Assembly (NCBI GenBank): GCA_900074885.1
Contig: FJUW01000058.1
Location: forward strand, 220,601 to 284,600
DNA from: Rhynchosporium graminicola
Taxonomy: Eukaryota; Ascomycota; Leotiomycetes; Helotiales; Ploettnerulaceae
DNA length: 64,000 nucleotides
Direction: 5' to 3'
The translations under genes and the position numbers were made by a program. Each line of letters starts with the position of its first letter. Positions within the stretch are counted from its first letter, which is position 1. The notes beneath the pieces were generated by a model. The model had not been told where the DNA came from and did not search any database. It saw nothing but the letters and a program-made list of their open reading frames with translations. This document shows, in pieces, positions 47,045-60,479 of this stretch.

Positions 47045-50000
47045 TCAAGTCAAGAAATTGTGTACAATCTTGGCGGCTTGGGCGATGCAGTCACCAAAGT
47101 GACGCGCGTTACCACCTGCATTCACAATCGAGTACTCGGCTCCTTCATCTCCAATGGCATACGACATCCACACACTTTTTGGATCCATGAGAACGAAACC
47201 AACTTCACCAAAAGCACGGGGCCCCAGATTGATGCCAGCCATGATGTGTCGGGGCCGGGAATTGTAGTAACCCGGATCACTCTTGAAAAGCGTTGGAGCT
47301 TCTTCGTCAGGTCTGAGGACCCATTCCATGGCTGTGAACGTGCGATCGTGTACGTGCCCCAGCTGACCTTTCTGAACTGCGCTGTTGAGATCCTTTACAC
47401 TCTTTTGGAAGAGATTCTTGAGCTCTTTCTTAGTAGCCTCTTCCTCTCCTGCCGGGATATCCTTGATAGCAGCATCGATGAAGCTCACTACAACTGGTGT
47501 ACAGACTTGCACCACATCTGGTCTACCCAAATGATACATATCCATGAGAACTGCCGTCCAGGATGCTAGCTGACGACCGAAGAACAGACGAGAAGCGATC
47601 TGAGTTATGATCTCCCAGGAGTGAGCAGCACTCAGCTGCTGATCGGTCAAGAAAGATGCCCCAAGAATAGGGATAGTGGCAAGCTCGAAGTCAATATTTG
47701 ACACGGTGTCCAGGAAGGCTTGACGTGCACGTGATAGGACAGGTATCAAGAACGGCGACAAGGTGAAATCGCAGGTTTCAAAATCCAAAGGCATTGCTAA
47801 CGGTGCATCCAGTGCATCAGGCACATGCTTTCGAACAGCTTCGATGATGGGGTCGGTCAGAAGTGCAAGTGTTGCACCGTCGATTTGGGAATGCTCGTTT
47901 AAGAAACCAGAAACTCCGTTGGCACAAATTGTGAATGAGATGGATTTGTCGTACCATCTGTTAGAACCATCTCCGAACAGGAAACTGTCCATCCGTTCTC
48001 GAGGCGTGGATGGTCTGGTGTCTTCCAGAGCAATGACAAAAGCGGATCTTTCGACAGTTTCTATGCTTGCCTTGTTGATCGGGTCAAGCTTCATTCTCTG
48101 ATAAACCTAATGAGCAGGGTCAGAGGTCATTCATCTTCTCGAGGACATTCGAAACTTACATCGGCCCACTCATCTCGCTCCATGGAGGTCACCATTGTGA
48201 TGGCTGAGTCTTCCTTAGGTGTGTCCAACACTGCTTGGAAAGTGGCTTTGAGCTGCTCATGAGTGGGGAGCTCTCCATTCTTGATCATATCGACCTTAAA
48301 GACGTTACCGCGATGCAAAACGACGATAGTATTGTTGCTCGGGAATTTCCGCGTCTCATCACTGCCATGTCGTGGCTCTCTTGCAGCGTGGAAGAGCCAT
48401 TCATGGCCTCTCATACAGAGAGGGTTACCTTGGAAGACTATAGGCTCCATGTTCCCGGTCTCATACTCAAGCTTAAACTTGAATGCGGCAAGTGCAATTA
48501 CAGCCGCACGTTCAGTTTGAGTGTGAGGGAGGTCAGTGTCAATTATCCTGTGCGAGCCACCGACATTGGACTTGACGAGAGAATAACGTCGATCCAAGTA
48601 GATGGTGCGAGTTGTGATTTCGGTAAGCCAATTTTCTTCGGAGCTGTATCGCTCTGCCAGGCGAGCATAAAGCTTTTGACCAATACCACCTGGCTGTTGG
48701 AATTCAATCGCAGCCTTGCAAGTATTTACATATCTGCTGGAAGTTAACCAACTGTGCAGTCTCAAGTCGGACACAAGACTTACTCTTCCTCGGTCCAGAT
48801 TGCGCGATGGTTCGCCAAATGATACTCGAAAAGAGTTTTCAAATCAAGCAAGGGAAGTTTACGCAATTTCTTCGTCCTCTTACAACAAACATAAATGTGA
48901 TCGTTAACCTCTTCCATCTCCTCAACAGATACCACAACATCTTCGTCCTTCTTGGCGATTGTCGTGGCTGCGCCAAGATGTGACCGCTGTGTAACCATAT
49001 CAGCCAGAGCGTCGATGCTAGGCATGCCAAACATCTCAGATGTCTCTATAGTGGTGGTACTGAATGTCCTTGTGAGCCAGTTCTTGAGTTCGATAGCAAC
49101 CAAAGAATCTAGGCCAAAGTCCAAGATTGGAACGTCGAGAGCAACTTCTTCATAGTCTATCGCTGCCAAGGCAGAAATCCTGCTGGCAATGGCGATACAA
49201 AGTCGTTTGTGAATCTCTTCCGGTCCAAGATCGGCAGTGATCCCAAGATGTGCGTTGCTTCGGTTCACATCCTCCGGAATGATGACGGACGACTTCGCGG
49301 TGGTCGTCACATGGCAGAACATTGGGTTTGCGGACTCCATTGCGGCGATTGCGTTTTTCACCGCAGTTCCGTCAACCCCGGCGATAAATTGTTTGATGCC
49401 CTTCTCTCGACAATCTGCGCTCATAGCATAATCCAACAGAAGACAGAGCTCTTCCAAGGTCATTGGGATAACACCTTGTCGCGCCATGTGTGCGCGACGT
49501 TCTTCATTCAAGGCTGTTGATCCAAAGACCAGGGGCAGATTGAGTGACACAACGTGTGTTTTGCCATTCGAGTTTCGCGCAAAATTATCCTGGAATGCAC
49601 TACCAGCTGCATAATTAGCTTGACCTCGATTGCCTATGATTCCGGAAACAGAAGACAAGAGGATGAAGCTCTCCGCTTTGTCAAAAGCTTCGGCCAGGTA
49701 TTGTGTGCCCAGAACTTTCGGTTTCAAGGCAATATGGTAGTTCTGGATATCCATGTTTTCTAACGACATGTCCTAAACTTGTCAGTCTAGAACAGTTGGG
49801 ATGAAAAGAATAGATTATCTCACGTTCAAAACCATGGCGGCCTGAATAACCGCCTTGACAGGTGACAACGAAGAACAATAACTCGCTGCAGCCTCTACCT
49901 GAGCCTTTTCCTGCAAATGGTCAATTAAGATCTGGGAGTTTCTTTCCTCTATACTCACGGTAACATCACACTGCAAAGCATGGAACTCGGTGTCAAACTG

Positions 50001-53000
50001 GCTCAGTTCTTCTCTGATAGCCCTCAATGTATCGGAATCGGCGGCTCGTCGAGACAAGGTGACTACATGCTTTGCGCCATGGCTTGCCAGAAATCGGCAC
50101 ATCTCTCTTCCAATATCACCTAAACCTCCCGCAATCACAAATGTTGAGTCTGGTTGGAAGGAAGACGGTGGTGATGTAATACGTGTTGGCACAGTCGTAT
50201 CTGGACCTGCCTCGAGGACGACTTTACCCGTATGCTTTCTCGCTTGGATCAAGCGGAAAGCATCTTCGATAGAAGTGAGGGGCATTGCAATGATAGGATA
50301 GACGGGCTTCAAAACATCTTGGCTGAGGAGTATGGCAACTTGACGGAGGGTATTTTCGGTAATTGCCGGGCGGTTCGTGGTAATGAAGCCCAGATCGAAC
50401 GCAACAAGTGTCACCGACTTGCTGAAAGGCAGCATCCCAAGCTGAGTGTTTTGATAAATATCGGACTTCCCAATCTCAACAAACGTGCCAAGATTGGCAA
50501 CACAAGCCCAGGAGTCAAGCAATACTTCGCCGGATAGAGAATTGAGGACCACGTCTACACCTCGACCGGCCGTGAGACGCTGGATGCCAGCTTTGAAGGT
50601 CCGAAGTTTGCTTGAGAAAATATGCGTTTCCGCAATACCGTAGACTTCCTTGACCAATTCTCTTTTGGAAGCACTTCCGACAGTAACAAAAATCTCAGCG
50701 CCTACGCTTTTTGCAATCTGTATCGCTGCCTGGCCGACACCCCCTGAAGCGGCGTGGATCAGAACAGATTGACCTTTCTGCAAGTTACCCTTTTCGATCA
50801 AGGCGTAGTAAGCAGTCATGAAGACGATAGAAAGCGATGCACCCTCTGCGAAAGATAACTTATTGGGAAGCTGGGCCACTCGTGAAACATGTACTCGGAT
50901 GCAACTAGCGAACGGAGAGGTACCCCATCCGAATACTCGGTCACCGACTCTGAAGGTTGATTGACATAAAGCCCCTACACGTGTGACCACACCGGAGAAT
51001 TCTCCGACCATCGAATCGGTTGCTTTCATCTGTCCCAGGGCGACATAGACGTCCTTGAAGTTGACCCCAAATGCTCTCGTCTCAACTTCGATATCCTCAT
51101 TGCCAAGTGGTTGACTTGGTATTGTATCCTCAACGAACACCATGCTGTCAAGTAGACCAGGTGTATCAACCTGTAACTTCACAGGTCGCTGAGATTGTTG
51201 AAAGAGCGAATCCTCGACGTGCTCCTTACTATTGGCGGCGAAATCGTTGAAGGTTGATAATGGAAGAAGACGTGGAATCTGTAATTGACCGTCCCGATAA
51301 ATATACTCAGGCTCGATGCCTCTGGCAATTTGTGGGGTGTCATTTTCGCTTGCAAGAACCATCGACACTATAGCACCGATAAGCTGTTCGCAGCCGTGGG
51401 AAATGGTTTCTTGCACATCGAGATACTGGACAGTCTTCGATCCAATCTCCGCACGAGCGACTCTTTGGAAACCGGTAAAGATCCCTTTGGTAGGGTTCTT
51501 CACAAATTCCGTCTCAACCTGGCCACTCACCCAGAGCACATCAGCCGTAGTAAGGAGAGTGGCAATCTTTCTGAAGACATCCTCTGTGGGATTGACGAGA
51601 AACCTGTTACTGTTAGTACGAGTCGATCAGACGGAAAAGATAGCTTACGGTTCCGCGCCGTCTTCAAGAACCACATATTTCACCACTGGATCGGTTTTGA
51701 ATGGGAGATCGCCAATCTCAGGAGTGTAACCTGCATTCCTGAAAGCCTCAAGCAATTCCTGGCTGAAATTTTGGTACTGGCTCTTCGTTGATGCAGAAGG
51801 AGCTGTAACGATTCGTAGTGGCCGCGAGACCTTGCCGTTTGCTGTAATCTCGCTTGGTCGCGCGGTTGCTACAATCACGGATGATTGGTAACCCAAGATG
51901 TCTGTTGCGAGCTCTAGATCTCCGAATCCTGTGGTCTTCATCACGGCAGCCCACTTTTCGACTGTCAATAAAGGACTATCAACGCGTCCTTCATGAGCTC
52001 CTACACAAGAGTGAGCTAAATGAGGCCTATATAGAGTAAGGCAACATACCTGCCCACCATCCTGAAGTTGAGCCGAAGATACAGTTGATCCAAGCAGTCA
52101 CCTTCGTCAGCTCCATCAAGACTATCCTACCTCCTGGTTTCAGCAGCTTCCGAACATTTTTCAGCGTTGTGGTGATGTCTGATGTCGCATGTAGAACGTT
52201 TGATGCCATGACAATATCATAGGTGCCCACTTCAAAGCCTTGCTCAACTGGATCCTTTTCGATATCAAGTACCTTGTAGTCAACAAGATCTGACCATTGC
52301 TCCAACATGGGTTGCACTCTGCTGAAAAAGCCAGATGATATATCAGTAAAGGTGAAGTGCTTGATGGCTACACCATGCTCACGGGTCACGGCAGCCAACG
52401 AGGATATTGTTGCGCCACCTGTACCGGCTCCTACCTCTAACACTTTCATTTGAGGATTCTTGAAGCTTGCGGCGTGAAGATAGGCTGCTATATGCTCATT
52501 GCCAGGTTTACACCACATGTTCTCTGCGTAAAAGCGGTAGAGAACATCGCCTTCCATCATCAACTCAATTGCTTCGCGTTGTCCTTGAACAACTTGTGCT
52601 AGGAATGGACCAACGGCGGTTAGTAACTCGATCTCCACGCCGCTATCACGAAGCTTCTCAAGACAATTGTCGAGGCTAGGACCAAGGCTCAGCTTCGCAT
52701 AATCATCAGAGGTCTGATATCTCTTCATCCAGTCCAATAGAGCAACGTGATGCTTCTGCGTTGGTGTGAAATTGGCCTCCTCTAATTGCGACAAGCAATC
52801 CTGCACATAATGGCACGCGATTGTCTCTAATAGTCGTACTTTATCGTCCTGTGACAGTGTACTCTGGCACACCTGTGATAGTCCTGCGATTGTTTCCTTG
52901 GAGATAAAATCAACATCGGCCTCCCAAACAAATTCATGACATCCTTGTTGGCTCGATTGTTCGGGAGCGTTTGCTGCCTGGGACTCGCCAACGGCCTTCA

Positions 53001-56000
53001 ACTCCGCCTTAAGCATTGAGAGAAGCATTTTATCTCCTTGGTATACATAAGAATCGCAGTTCGCTGTACGTGCACCATCCACTCTGACTGATCCTAGTGT
53101 GATCAATTCGTCGCCGGCAGCGGTTACCAACTCGTTGGAGAGGTAGACCTCGGAAATCGTTGTTGGCATCACTCCTTTGATGCCCGTACTTTCGAAAAGA
53201 AGATAAAGATGCAAGTGACAGACGGAATCAAATGTAGCTGCGTGGATTTTATCGCTTGACAGCCACTGAGATGGCATTACTGCAGCCACATCGGGGACCT
53301 TTATCTTCGCAAATCCCTCCATGTCACCCAAATACAAGTCTGTGAGAGCGGCAAAAGATGGCCCGTACTGGTTTCCACGAGACTTCAGAAGCTTGTAAGC
53401 TTCCGCGCTACTAGCTTGTCGTGTAGCTTTAGCCTTGACATTTTCTAGCAAGTCGAGATAGGTCTGCCTTTCGGTATCTGATTCTCTCGAGCCCTCGACC
53501 TCGTCCGTCGTTGTCTCGAACTCTGTCTTGATTGATCCCCTGCAATGCTCACTCCATACACCATTCTCGGCGCGAGACAAAACTTTGAAGTCCTCCCATT
53601 TGGATGAGCCACGATCGTTAACGGCAGGCTTCAGCGTAAGTTGTATCTCGACACTGCTGTCTTCCGTAAGAACAAGGGCTTTCAAGAAAGAGATTTCTCG
53701 AAGTCTATAGCTAGCGATCGTCCCCTGGACTTGACGATCGAGACCTATCTGGCGCATCGCTTCAATAGCCATACAGATATATCCTGTGCCCGGGAAGACT
53801 ATAATTCCATCTACCATGTGGTCTTTCAGCCACGGCAATGCAGCCATTTTTAACTCATTTCTCCAAACAGGTTCCAACGGAGAAACATGTACGACTCGTA
53901 GACCAAGTGTATCGTGATTTGTATGCTGACGGAAGCGATGTTCTTTACTGAGTCGTGACTCGGACCAATACTTCGTGGTATGATCCCAGGCGTACGGAGC
54001 AAGGTCGGTCACAGTTTCCGAGCTTGGTTTACTGCTTATATGTGCAGCTGTATTCAAATTGACATTGTATCCGGCTTCGAACAATTTGCCAACCAATTCA
54101 AGCATTGTTGAAACCGCATTCTTCTTGCGTAAAAGTACTGTAGAGTATGAGTGCTTGAACCCTTCGAAATTCCGAGACGTGATTGTCTGATTGATAGGAC
54201 CTGATAGGGCAGCATGAGGGCCGACCTCGATGATTAGATGGTGGGTGGGTGCAGACGAAGCATCTTTCTGCATCGAAAGAAGATTCCCTAGACTCTCGCT
54301 GAACTTTACTTGTCCAAGAAGATTATCAACCCACTGTGAAACATCAGCGTTACTCCCAATACAAAGATAAGGAGCTTACGTATTGTGGCCCAAAATCCTC
54401 TGACTTCAGCTTTCCAGTTACAGAAGAGAAGAATTTGACATCAGGATTCGAGTTGCAGGTTTCTAGTCCAGCCATCGAACTTAAATACTCCTCCGCTACG
54501 ACGGCCATGTGATGACTGTGATAAGCCGTATCTACCTTGAGCTTTCGATTGAAAACAGATTCCTTTTGATTCTCCAGGACAAGCTGCAATTCCTCGATTG
54601 CTTGTGAGTCTCCTGAGATGGTAACACTCTGTGGACTGTTCACACAAGCTACCACCGCTTTGCCACTGGTAACCTGCGCAAGAAGTGGTAGGACTGCAGC
54701 TTCGCCGAGACCGACAGCGAGCATTGCTCCCTTGGCCTTTAGGATATTCTTGACGGCATTGGTCGTGAACCCACGATGATACGCAGCAGTGATAGCAGAC
54801 TTGTGTGTCAATGCGCCGGCAGCATATGCAGCTGCCATTTCTCCAGAGGAGTGACCCACGACAGCCTGCGGTTTGACGTCTAGAGACTCAAGAATGTCGA
54901 CAAGGGCAATCTGCAGAGCTGTGCAAGCCGGTTGAGAGACATCACTTCGGTCGATAATTGACTCCTTTTCATCCTGAAAAAGAACCTTGGTGAGTTGCCA
55001 TTTGGCGCCGAGGTCGTTTAACAGCTCTTCTGATTTGAGTATTGATTCTCGAAACTTGGATTGTGTTGAGATGAGCTCCCTTCCCATTGCGTACCATTGA
55101 GCGCCTTGGCCAGAGAATACCATCGCGACTCGTATGCGGGAGGCTTCTCTCGTGGCAAGTACAGATTTTCCAAGTTTCGCAACCAATTCAGCACCTGTAG
55201 ATGCCACAATCGACGTCCGCCATGGAAAAGTCGACCGACGATTCATGAGAGTGTAAGAAAGTGCGCCCAGCTTGGAATTCTCCGGATGTGCTTCTACCCA
55301 TCTCTTTGTATTTTCTACCAAGCCTGAGACTGACTTTTGAGATCTTGCCGAGAGAACGTATAGTCGATCCTCAGAGGAGGGTCCTGTTCCATGTACATTT
55401 TCCTGGTGCCGACTTGAGCTTTCAGTCACATTTCCATTGGTATGGCCATTCGTCCCGTTGAGATGGCGATTGGTGCCATTGAGATGACCATTTGTAGGAC
55501 CGCACTTCTCCGAGCTCAAAGCACGCGGCAGTTCAAGGATAGCGTGCGCATTGGTGCCACCGTAACCAAAGGAGTTCACAGAAGCTCGTCGGATGCCTTC
55601 TTCTGTTTCCGGGAACGGAATCAGAGATAGAGGTAGCTGAAATATTTAGTAAGCTACAGGCCATGCTGAGAATGCTTACCTTGATATTCCTCTCCGCGAG
55701 GTTCAGACCTTTTTTCTCATTTTCAAAATTCAAATGCTGCGGTATCACACCTCGTTCCATGGCCAAAACAGTCTTGATGAGCCCTGCGATCCCGCTAGCA
55801 GATTCCAGATGTCCGATATTTGTCTTGACGGAGCCAACGACTAATTGCTGATGACGATCCTTATCTTTAGTGAATGAATTTGCTATTGCCGCAATTTCAA
55901 TCTTGTCGCCGGCTTGGGTTCCAGTTCCATGTGCCTCCACGTAGCCTGTATCCTTGGTGTCCAATCCAATGGCCGCGTAGGTAGCTTTGATCAAGTCTTC

Positions 56001-57014
56001 TTGTGCAAATTGATTCGGTAGTGATATACCGTTAGTTTTCCCATCTTGATTTGAACCCGTGTTGAGAATGACTGATCTAACAACATCACCATCCCGTAGC
56101 GCATCATTTAATCTCTTTAACACAACGCAACCGACACCTATGATTGTTAAACCTACTTTCAATTGGGTCGGAAGGTAGTACAGCTTACCTTCTCCACGTC
56201 CATATCCACTCCCACGATGATCAAAAGCATAGCACTTGCCATCTTTATTGAGAACCCTGTCAAAATTAGCGAATAGTACAGTCATACGCAGCTCTCTACT
56301 TACCTGTTCATGGACATTGGTTGGAAGATGTCCGGACTAAGAATCAAATTTGTACCACCAACGATCGCCATTCCAGACTCCTTCGATCTAAGGCTGTTAC
56401 AGGCCTGATGAAGGGCGACCATGCTTCCAGAGCATCCGGTATCTAGCACAAAAGATGGTCCTTTGAGATCGAAGACGTATGATATTCTGTTGGCCGTTAT
56501 AGCTGTGCCATTACCTGTCATTGAGTACGACTCCCATAAAATTAGCACTCTGGATATTCAAAGAAGGCAAATAATAGCTTACCGGTACGTTTCGGGTGTC
56601 TTTGAAGATGTTGTTCTCGTAATCCTTCGTGAATTGTGCCATATAAACTCCAGTATCTGATCCTTTGAGAGCATTGATATCCATTCCTGTATTCTCAAAA
56701 GCTTCCCAAGCAAGCTCTAGCAAAGTTCTTTGCTGCGGATCCATGGCTTTGGCTTCCGAGGCCTGAATATTGAAGAATCCAGCATCAAATCCTGCCATGT
56801 CTTCTTTTACAAAGTAGCCTGATGTGGTGTTACTGCTTTCTACCGCATCGACGTCTGGATGGTAGAAAGCATCTGCATTCCACCGCTCAGCTGGTACCTT
56901 CGACCATGCGCTTCTACCATCATGGATCATCTCCCAAAATGCTTCGATGTCATGAGCGTCACCAGGACCTCGGAAGCTCATGCCAATGATAGCAATTGGC
57001 GTTGGAGTTGCCAT
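47045..57014 (-). CDS. Highly reducing polyketide synthase with C-terminal carnitine acyltransferase domain
   Basis: Eleven exons fit, all with GT-AG introns: 57014-56583, 56530-56304, 56256-56189, 56137-55680, 55636-54380, 54333-52050, 52000-51649, 51603-49824, 49772-48784, 48736-48160 and 48106-47045. They sum to 9,486 nt, or 3,161 residues, with no frame break. Domains by residue: KS about 1-430 (Cys177 in DTGCSGS, EAHGTGT, NIGH); AT about 565-860 (Ser658 in GHSSGE); DH about 955-1230 (His986 in HMVDGIIVFP, Asp1183); C-methyltransferase about 1400-1590 (EVGAGTGG); ER about 1840-2165 (GGVGQ at 1980); KR about 2180-2450 (GGLGDIG, Tyr2340); ACP with Ser2509 in GLDSL; carnitine acyltransferase-like about 2615-3161 (His2880 in NEHSQIDG). 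All catalytic residues checked are present. It should build a reduced, methylated polyketide from acetyl and malonyl units and release it by acyl transfer. Related fused synthases (Trichoderma virens Tv6-931) release product reversibly onto polyols. The product is unknown. Confidence 0.95.
55428..55505 (-). repeat. In-frame Asn-Gly/His repeat in the KS-AT linker
   Basis: Residues about 444-465 of the PKS are repeats of the type NGHLNGTNRHLNGTNGHTNG, coded by related units of about 24-27 bases. It lies between the KS and AT domains, where linkers vary, so it should not disturb catalysis. Copy number may vary between strains. Confidence 0.7.
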
Positions 57015-58255
57015 CTTGACAAACTATGCCGACAATTTCACTGACTTTGGGAACGCCGTACTGACCGCACTTAGACTTGAAGAATGGATTCAAGCGTTTG
57101 TTGCACTTGAGTTATAGGTTAGTATTGAAAATATACGAAAAACTTGGACGATTGAGACTTCAACCACCTTTCTTAAATCAAAGTCTGTGGAAGATATAAA
57201 GAAGAGGAGTGAGCTCAAAGCGGCACGTACTTCTCAAACAGGACTGTTCTGTTCCCATTATAAACTTGCATGTGTGATTGAGGTTTACCGAATTAAGCCT
57301 GCAAGCTGGTCTCCTCGTCTCATCTTCCTATCTAGGTGAGGCAGCATTCCAAGAGCTCTAGACAACAGAACGCCGGCCCGCCACCCGAATAACCGTTCCT
57401 AAGGTCTCCACACTAGAATCTCCACTATGCTGTGCCTTTTCTCCATGCAGTGCCTCCTCCTGTGCTGTGCCTCGTCTTGTGCTGCATGCTGGCTGATGCA
57501 CGCTGCCGGACTCCACTTGCCAAATACATAAAATTCGACTTGATGATATTATAAATATGTAATACTGTGTGAATCTTTTTGAAATATCTATGTTCCCACA
57601 TATTCTATAACATCTCGTGCGAGAGTATACACTAAGAAACTGTATAATCAACATTTCGTCGTTACTTCTAGCGAGTCCCCTTCACATGAGCTCGGGACTC
57701 GCTTAAGACTCCCGAGCTCTCTGGAGGTGGACTGGCTGTCACTGGTAAGGTAGTTCTGGACGATACCATTTCGGATCCCCAAGGAGGGTGAGGTCAAAAG
57801 CCCACTATTACCCTCCTGCCGAATTACCTTTATTCGAACCCTAGAAATCCTGCCTGTAGCCTATATCCCACACTTGAAGAACGGACATGATTCCTCAATT
57901 AGGCCATGGATTGTCACGGATGAGCGCTCTCCTAGAACAAAAACTGCGAAATCACACTACTCATTGTTTTATTCTTATATACAGCCTGAGCATCTAGTGA
58001 TTGTACTCCATACTGTTTGTGCCACATCGTTACACGAAAGACCATGTACAATACAGAGGAGGCGCAGGCAAGGAGCCGTACAGAACATACCTTCAGATTT
58101 CTCGCTTGGAGGCGACCTCTGTCTGCCTTGTGTATATCCTCATTGGCCTATGGTACCTATTTTCGTTATTCACTTTGATGATGGATTAAATGCTCATTTC
58201 TGGACAGTACTATGCGCGGTATTACACCAATACGAAATAGATACAATCATAACAC
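57015..58255. promoter_or_regulatory. Divergent intergenic region between PKS and glycosyltransferase
   Basis: 1.2 kb shared by the minus-strand PKS and the plus-strand glycosyltransferase, so probably holding both promoters. It includes a strong inverted repeat at 57688-57719 and a run of TGCTGTGCC-like words at 57425-57490. An open frame at 57874-58302 and one at 58001-58189 may include a first exon of the glycosyltransferase but are unproven. Confidence 0.5.
57688..57719. promoter_or_regulatory. 10-bp perfect inverted repeat, 12-base spacer
   Basis: GAGCTCGGGA at 57688-57697 pairs with TCCCGAGCTC at 57710-57719. It sits between two divergent genes of the cluster, so it may be a dimeric transcription-factor site. 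A hairpin-forming relic of a small repeat is the alternative. Confidence 0.5.
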
Positions 58256-59761
58256 ATGACAAATGGTGGACGCCATCATGTTGGTTATTCCTTCGTAGGT
58301 GACTTCGATTTGCTTGTGCAATGTCCAAAAGCTAATTGGAACACGTCTTGCGCAGTCAACACTCCCACTTACATCGTCCTCTTTGCTTTGCTACTTCCTA
58401 TGTCCTCAGGTACCTCCAAGAATATCCCGAAGTCCAACCTTCGCTACTTTCGGACGTTATATTTGAGCATAGTTACTGCAGGTTCTAACCCCGAGGTATG
58501 TCTTTATACAATTATCCTCTGCTACCAGACGTATTTTCTTGCAGTACATGTGAGTCAGGATTCAAAAATGACATCTAAAACAGGCAGTGAAGAGGGGTTT
58601 AATTAAAATGCTCCCTCTATTGACAATTGATTCTCGCGTAAAAATAGTGCTGATCACGGACGAACCAAAGCACAAACTATTTGCCACACTTTCGTCCTCC
58701 GTCAAACTGGTCACGACACCAAGATCCTACACACCAAAACATGCGAAGTACAAAGCTCGTGCCCTCGAATATTTTCGCACATCATCCAAGTTGGAGTCAA
58801 CTGATTGGGTTTTGCATCTGGATGAAGAAACAGTGATCGATGCACACACAATCAAAGCTTGTATAAAATTCATAGAGGAAGAAAAGCAGTATCACCTTGG
58901 ACAAGGGATTATCTTGTACAATGCACATCGTTTTTGGGAGGCGCGATTGCCAACAATTGCGGACATACCGAGGGCGAGGGACGATTACGGGAAGTTCTTC
59001 ATTGGGCCGAGCTGGGTACATAGCCCTTTCTTGGGCCTGCATGGAAGCTTTCTATTGATATCTGGAGAGGTGCAGAATGAAATAGGCTGGGATACAAGGA
59101 GTGAAGCCGAGGACATGTGGCTAGGGATTGAGGTATGTCATTTCATGTTTCTCATAATAAAGGATGTCATTCCCTTGGGAAAACGAATATGTCGCTAACA
59201 TGGTCCAACATAGGCATGGAAGAAGAACTACAAGATTGGCTGGATACCAAGTATCGTGCGTGAACAATCGCCACACAGCATCGTGGAGTCATGGAGACAG
59301 AGAAGTCGCTGGTTTGGCGGCATGCCCAAGGCGAAAGGACTGCAGGCAAGGTTGAATATGACGCTTTGGATCTTGGAGACTTGTGGAGGACCAATACTGT
59401 ATGTATCTGGATGATTATCAGTCGATCTTCATTCAACTATTTTGGTACCCCAAACTATAAGTCCGCTAAAGTTGTTAAGAAGACCTGGCTGACATGGATA
59501 TACAGCATCGCATTATGGCGCCATCTCACGTTCCCTCCTTGGATGTATTATTTACTCATTGTCACGAATGTGACAGATTTCTGGAGTATGATCTATGCAT
59601 GCTTGGTTCAAGATGTTGACTCGCAGCTTGGGTTATCAACAATATTATTTCACGCCATTTTCTATGCGCCATTTGCTTTGATTTGTAAATGGTTTGAAGG
59701 CTTGGTAATCTTGTACACGATTCTTCGACCACCACAGGGCTTCTACATTGTTGCCAAATAG
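58256..59761 (+). CDS. Family-2 glycosyltransferase, membrane-bound
   Basis: Exons that fit: 58256-58495, 58584-59132, 59214-59402 and 59462-59761, a frame of 1,278 nt or 425 residues, introns GT-AG. Seen: a hydrophobic N-terminal segment (TYIVLFALLLP), a FRTLYLSIVTAGSNPEAV start of the GT-A fold, a metal-binding HLDEE motif, an EAEDMWLG acceptor motif, QRSRW (the QxxRW motif of processive or membrane GT2 enzymes), and several C-terminal membrane helices ending FYIVAK. It should transfer a sugar from a nucleotide sugar to a lipid or similar acceptor at a membrane; substrate unknown. The 5' end is uncertain: an in-frame TAA lies just before ATG 58256, and an extra upstream exon is possible. 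Divergent from the PKS, so co-regulation is plausible. Confidence 0.75.
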
Positions 59762-60479
59762 GCAGACAGGCAAATAGGTCAGCAAGATTACGTGGAACTG
59801 AGATTGATCGCATGGGTTTCACTGCCAGATTCCTATGGCAGAAGTAGGTCGACAATTAGAATACTTGTTGTAGGCAGGAACTTCCTCAAGGAACGAAATA
59901 GGTTACCTAGAAAAACAAATTTGAAGCATCAGATGCCTTGGTTTCTATGGAAATTTCAAGCACAGATATAAAACAAAGACACGCGCCATCTAGAAGAATG
60001 GTGGAGGGGGGCGCATTTGTACGCTGGAGAGTAGATATATAATTAGCCAAGGGTCCTACCAGTACACTTTACTGAAACCAGTCTTATTGTTGCCTCAAGT
60101 GATTTCACCCAACCACCTCTCCATATTGGTTTTCTCCTCTACGTTTCCACATCCACCTCTTCCCAAAGGCTTCCTGAGCTTTCTTCTACTGACATAACGT
60201 GGGTCCTGGCTCGGTCGTTGTGAAGAATGAACTCTAGCAGATGGAGTATGTGCGGACCAGATATAATGATCCCAGTCACTGAGTGGCAGTGTATGTTTAA
60301 AAATAGTCCATACTCCATCCTTAGGACAAAATTTCTAATTTCCTAGTGTTACATGCACTTGACGTACGCCATGTACCTTGCGCTTTTGCGACAGAAAGAC
60401 GAGATATTTTGACAAAACTAGATGATTCCCTGAAGGTTCAAATTTCTTAATCTATAATATATTATTGTAATACTAGGAA
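59762..60479. other. Spacer between convergent genes
   Basis: 3' flanks of the plus-strand glycosyltransferase and the minus-strand MFS gene. A few short AT-rich stretches; no gene, repeat or RNA recognised. Confidence 0.6.

Noticed and set aside
47060..48101. Plus-strand frames under the PKS acyltransferase domain
   Set aside because: Shadows of the minus-strand exon, which has the catalytic His motif.
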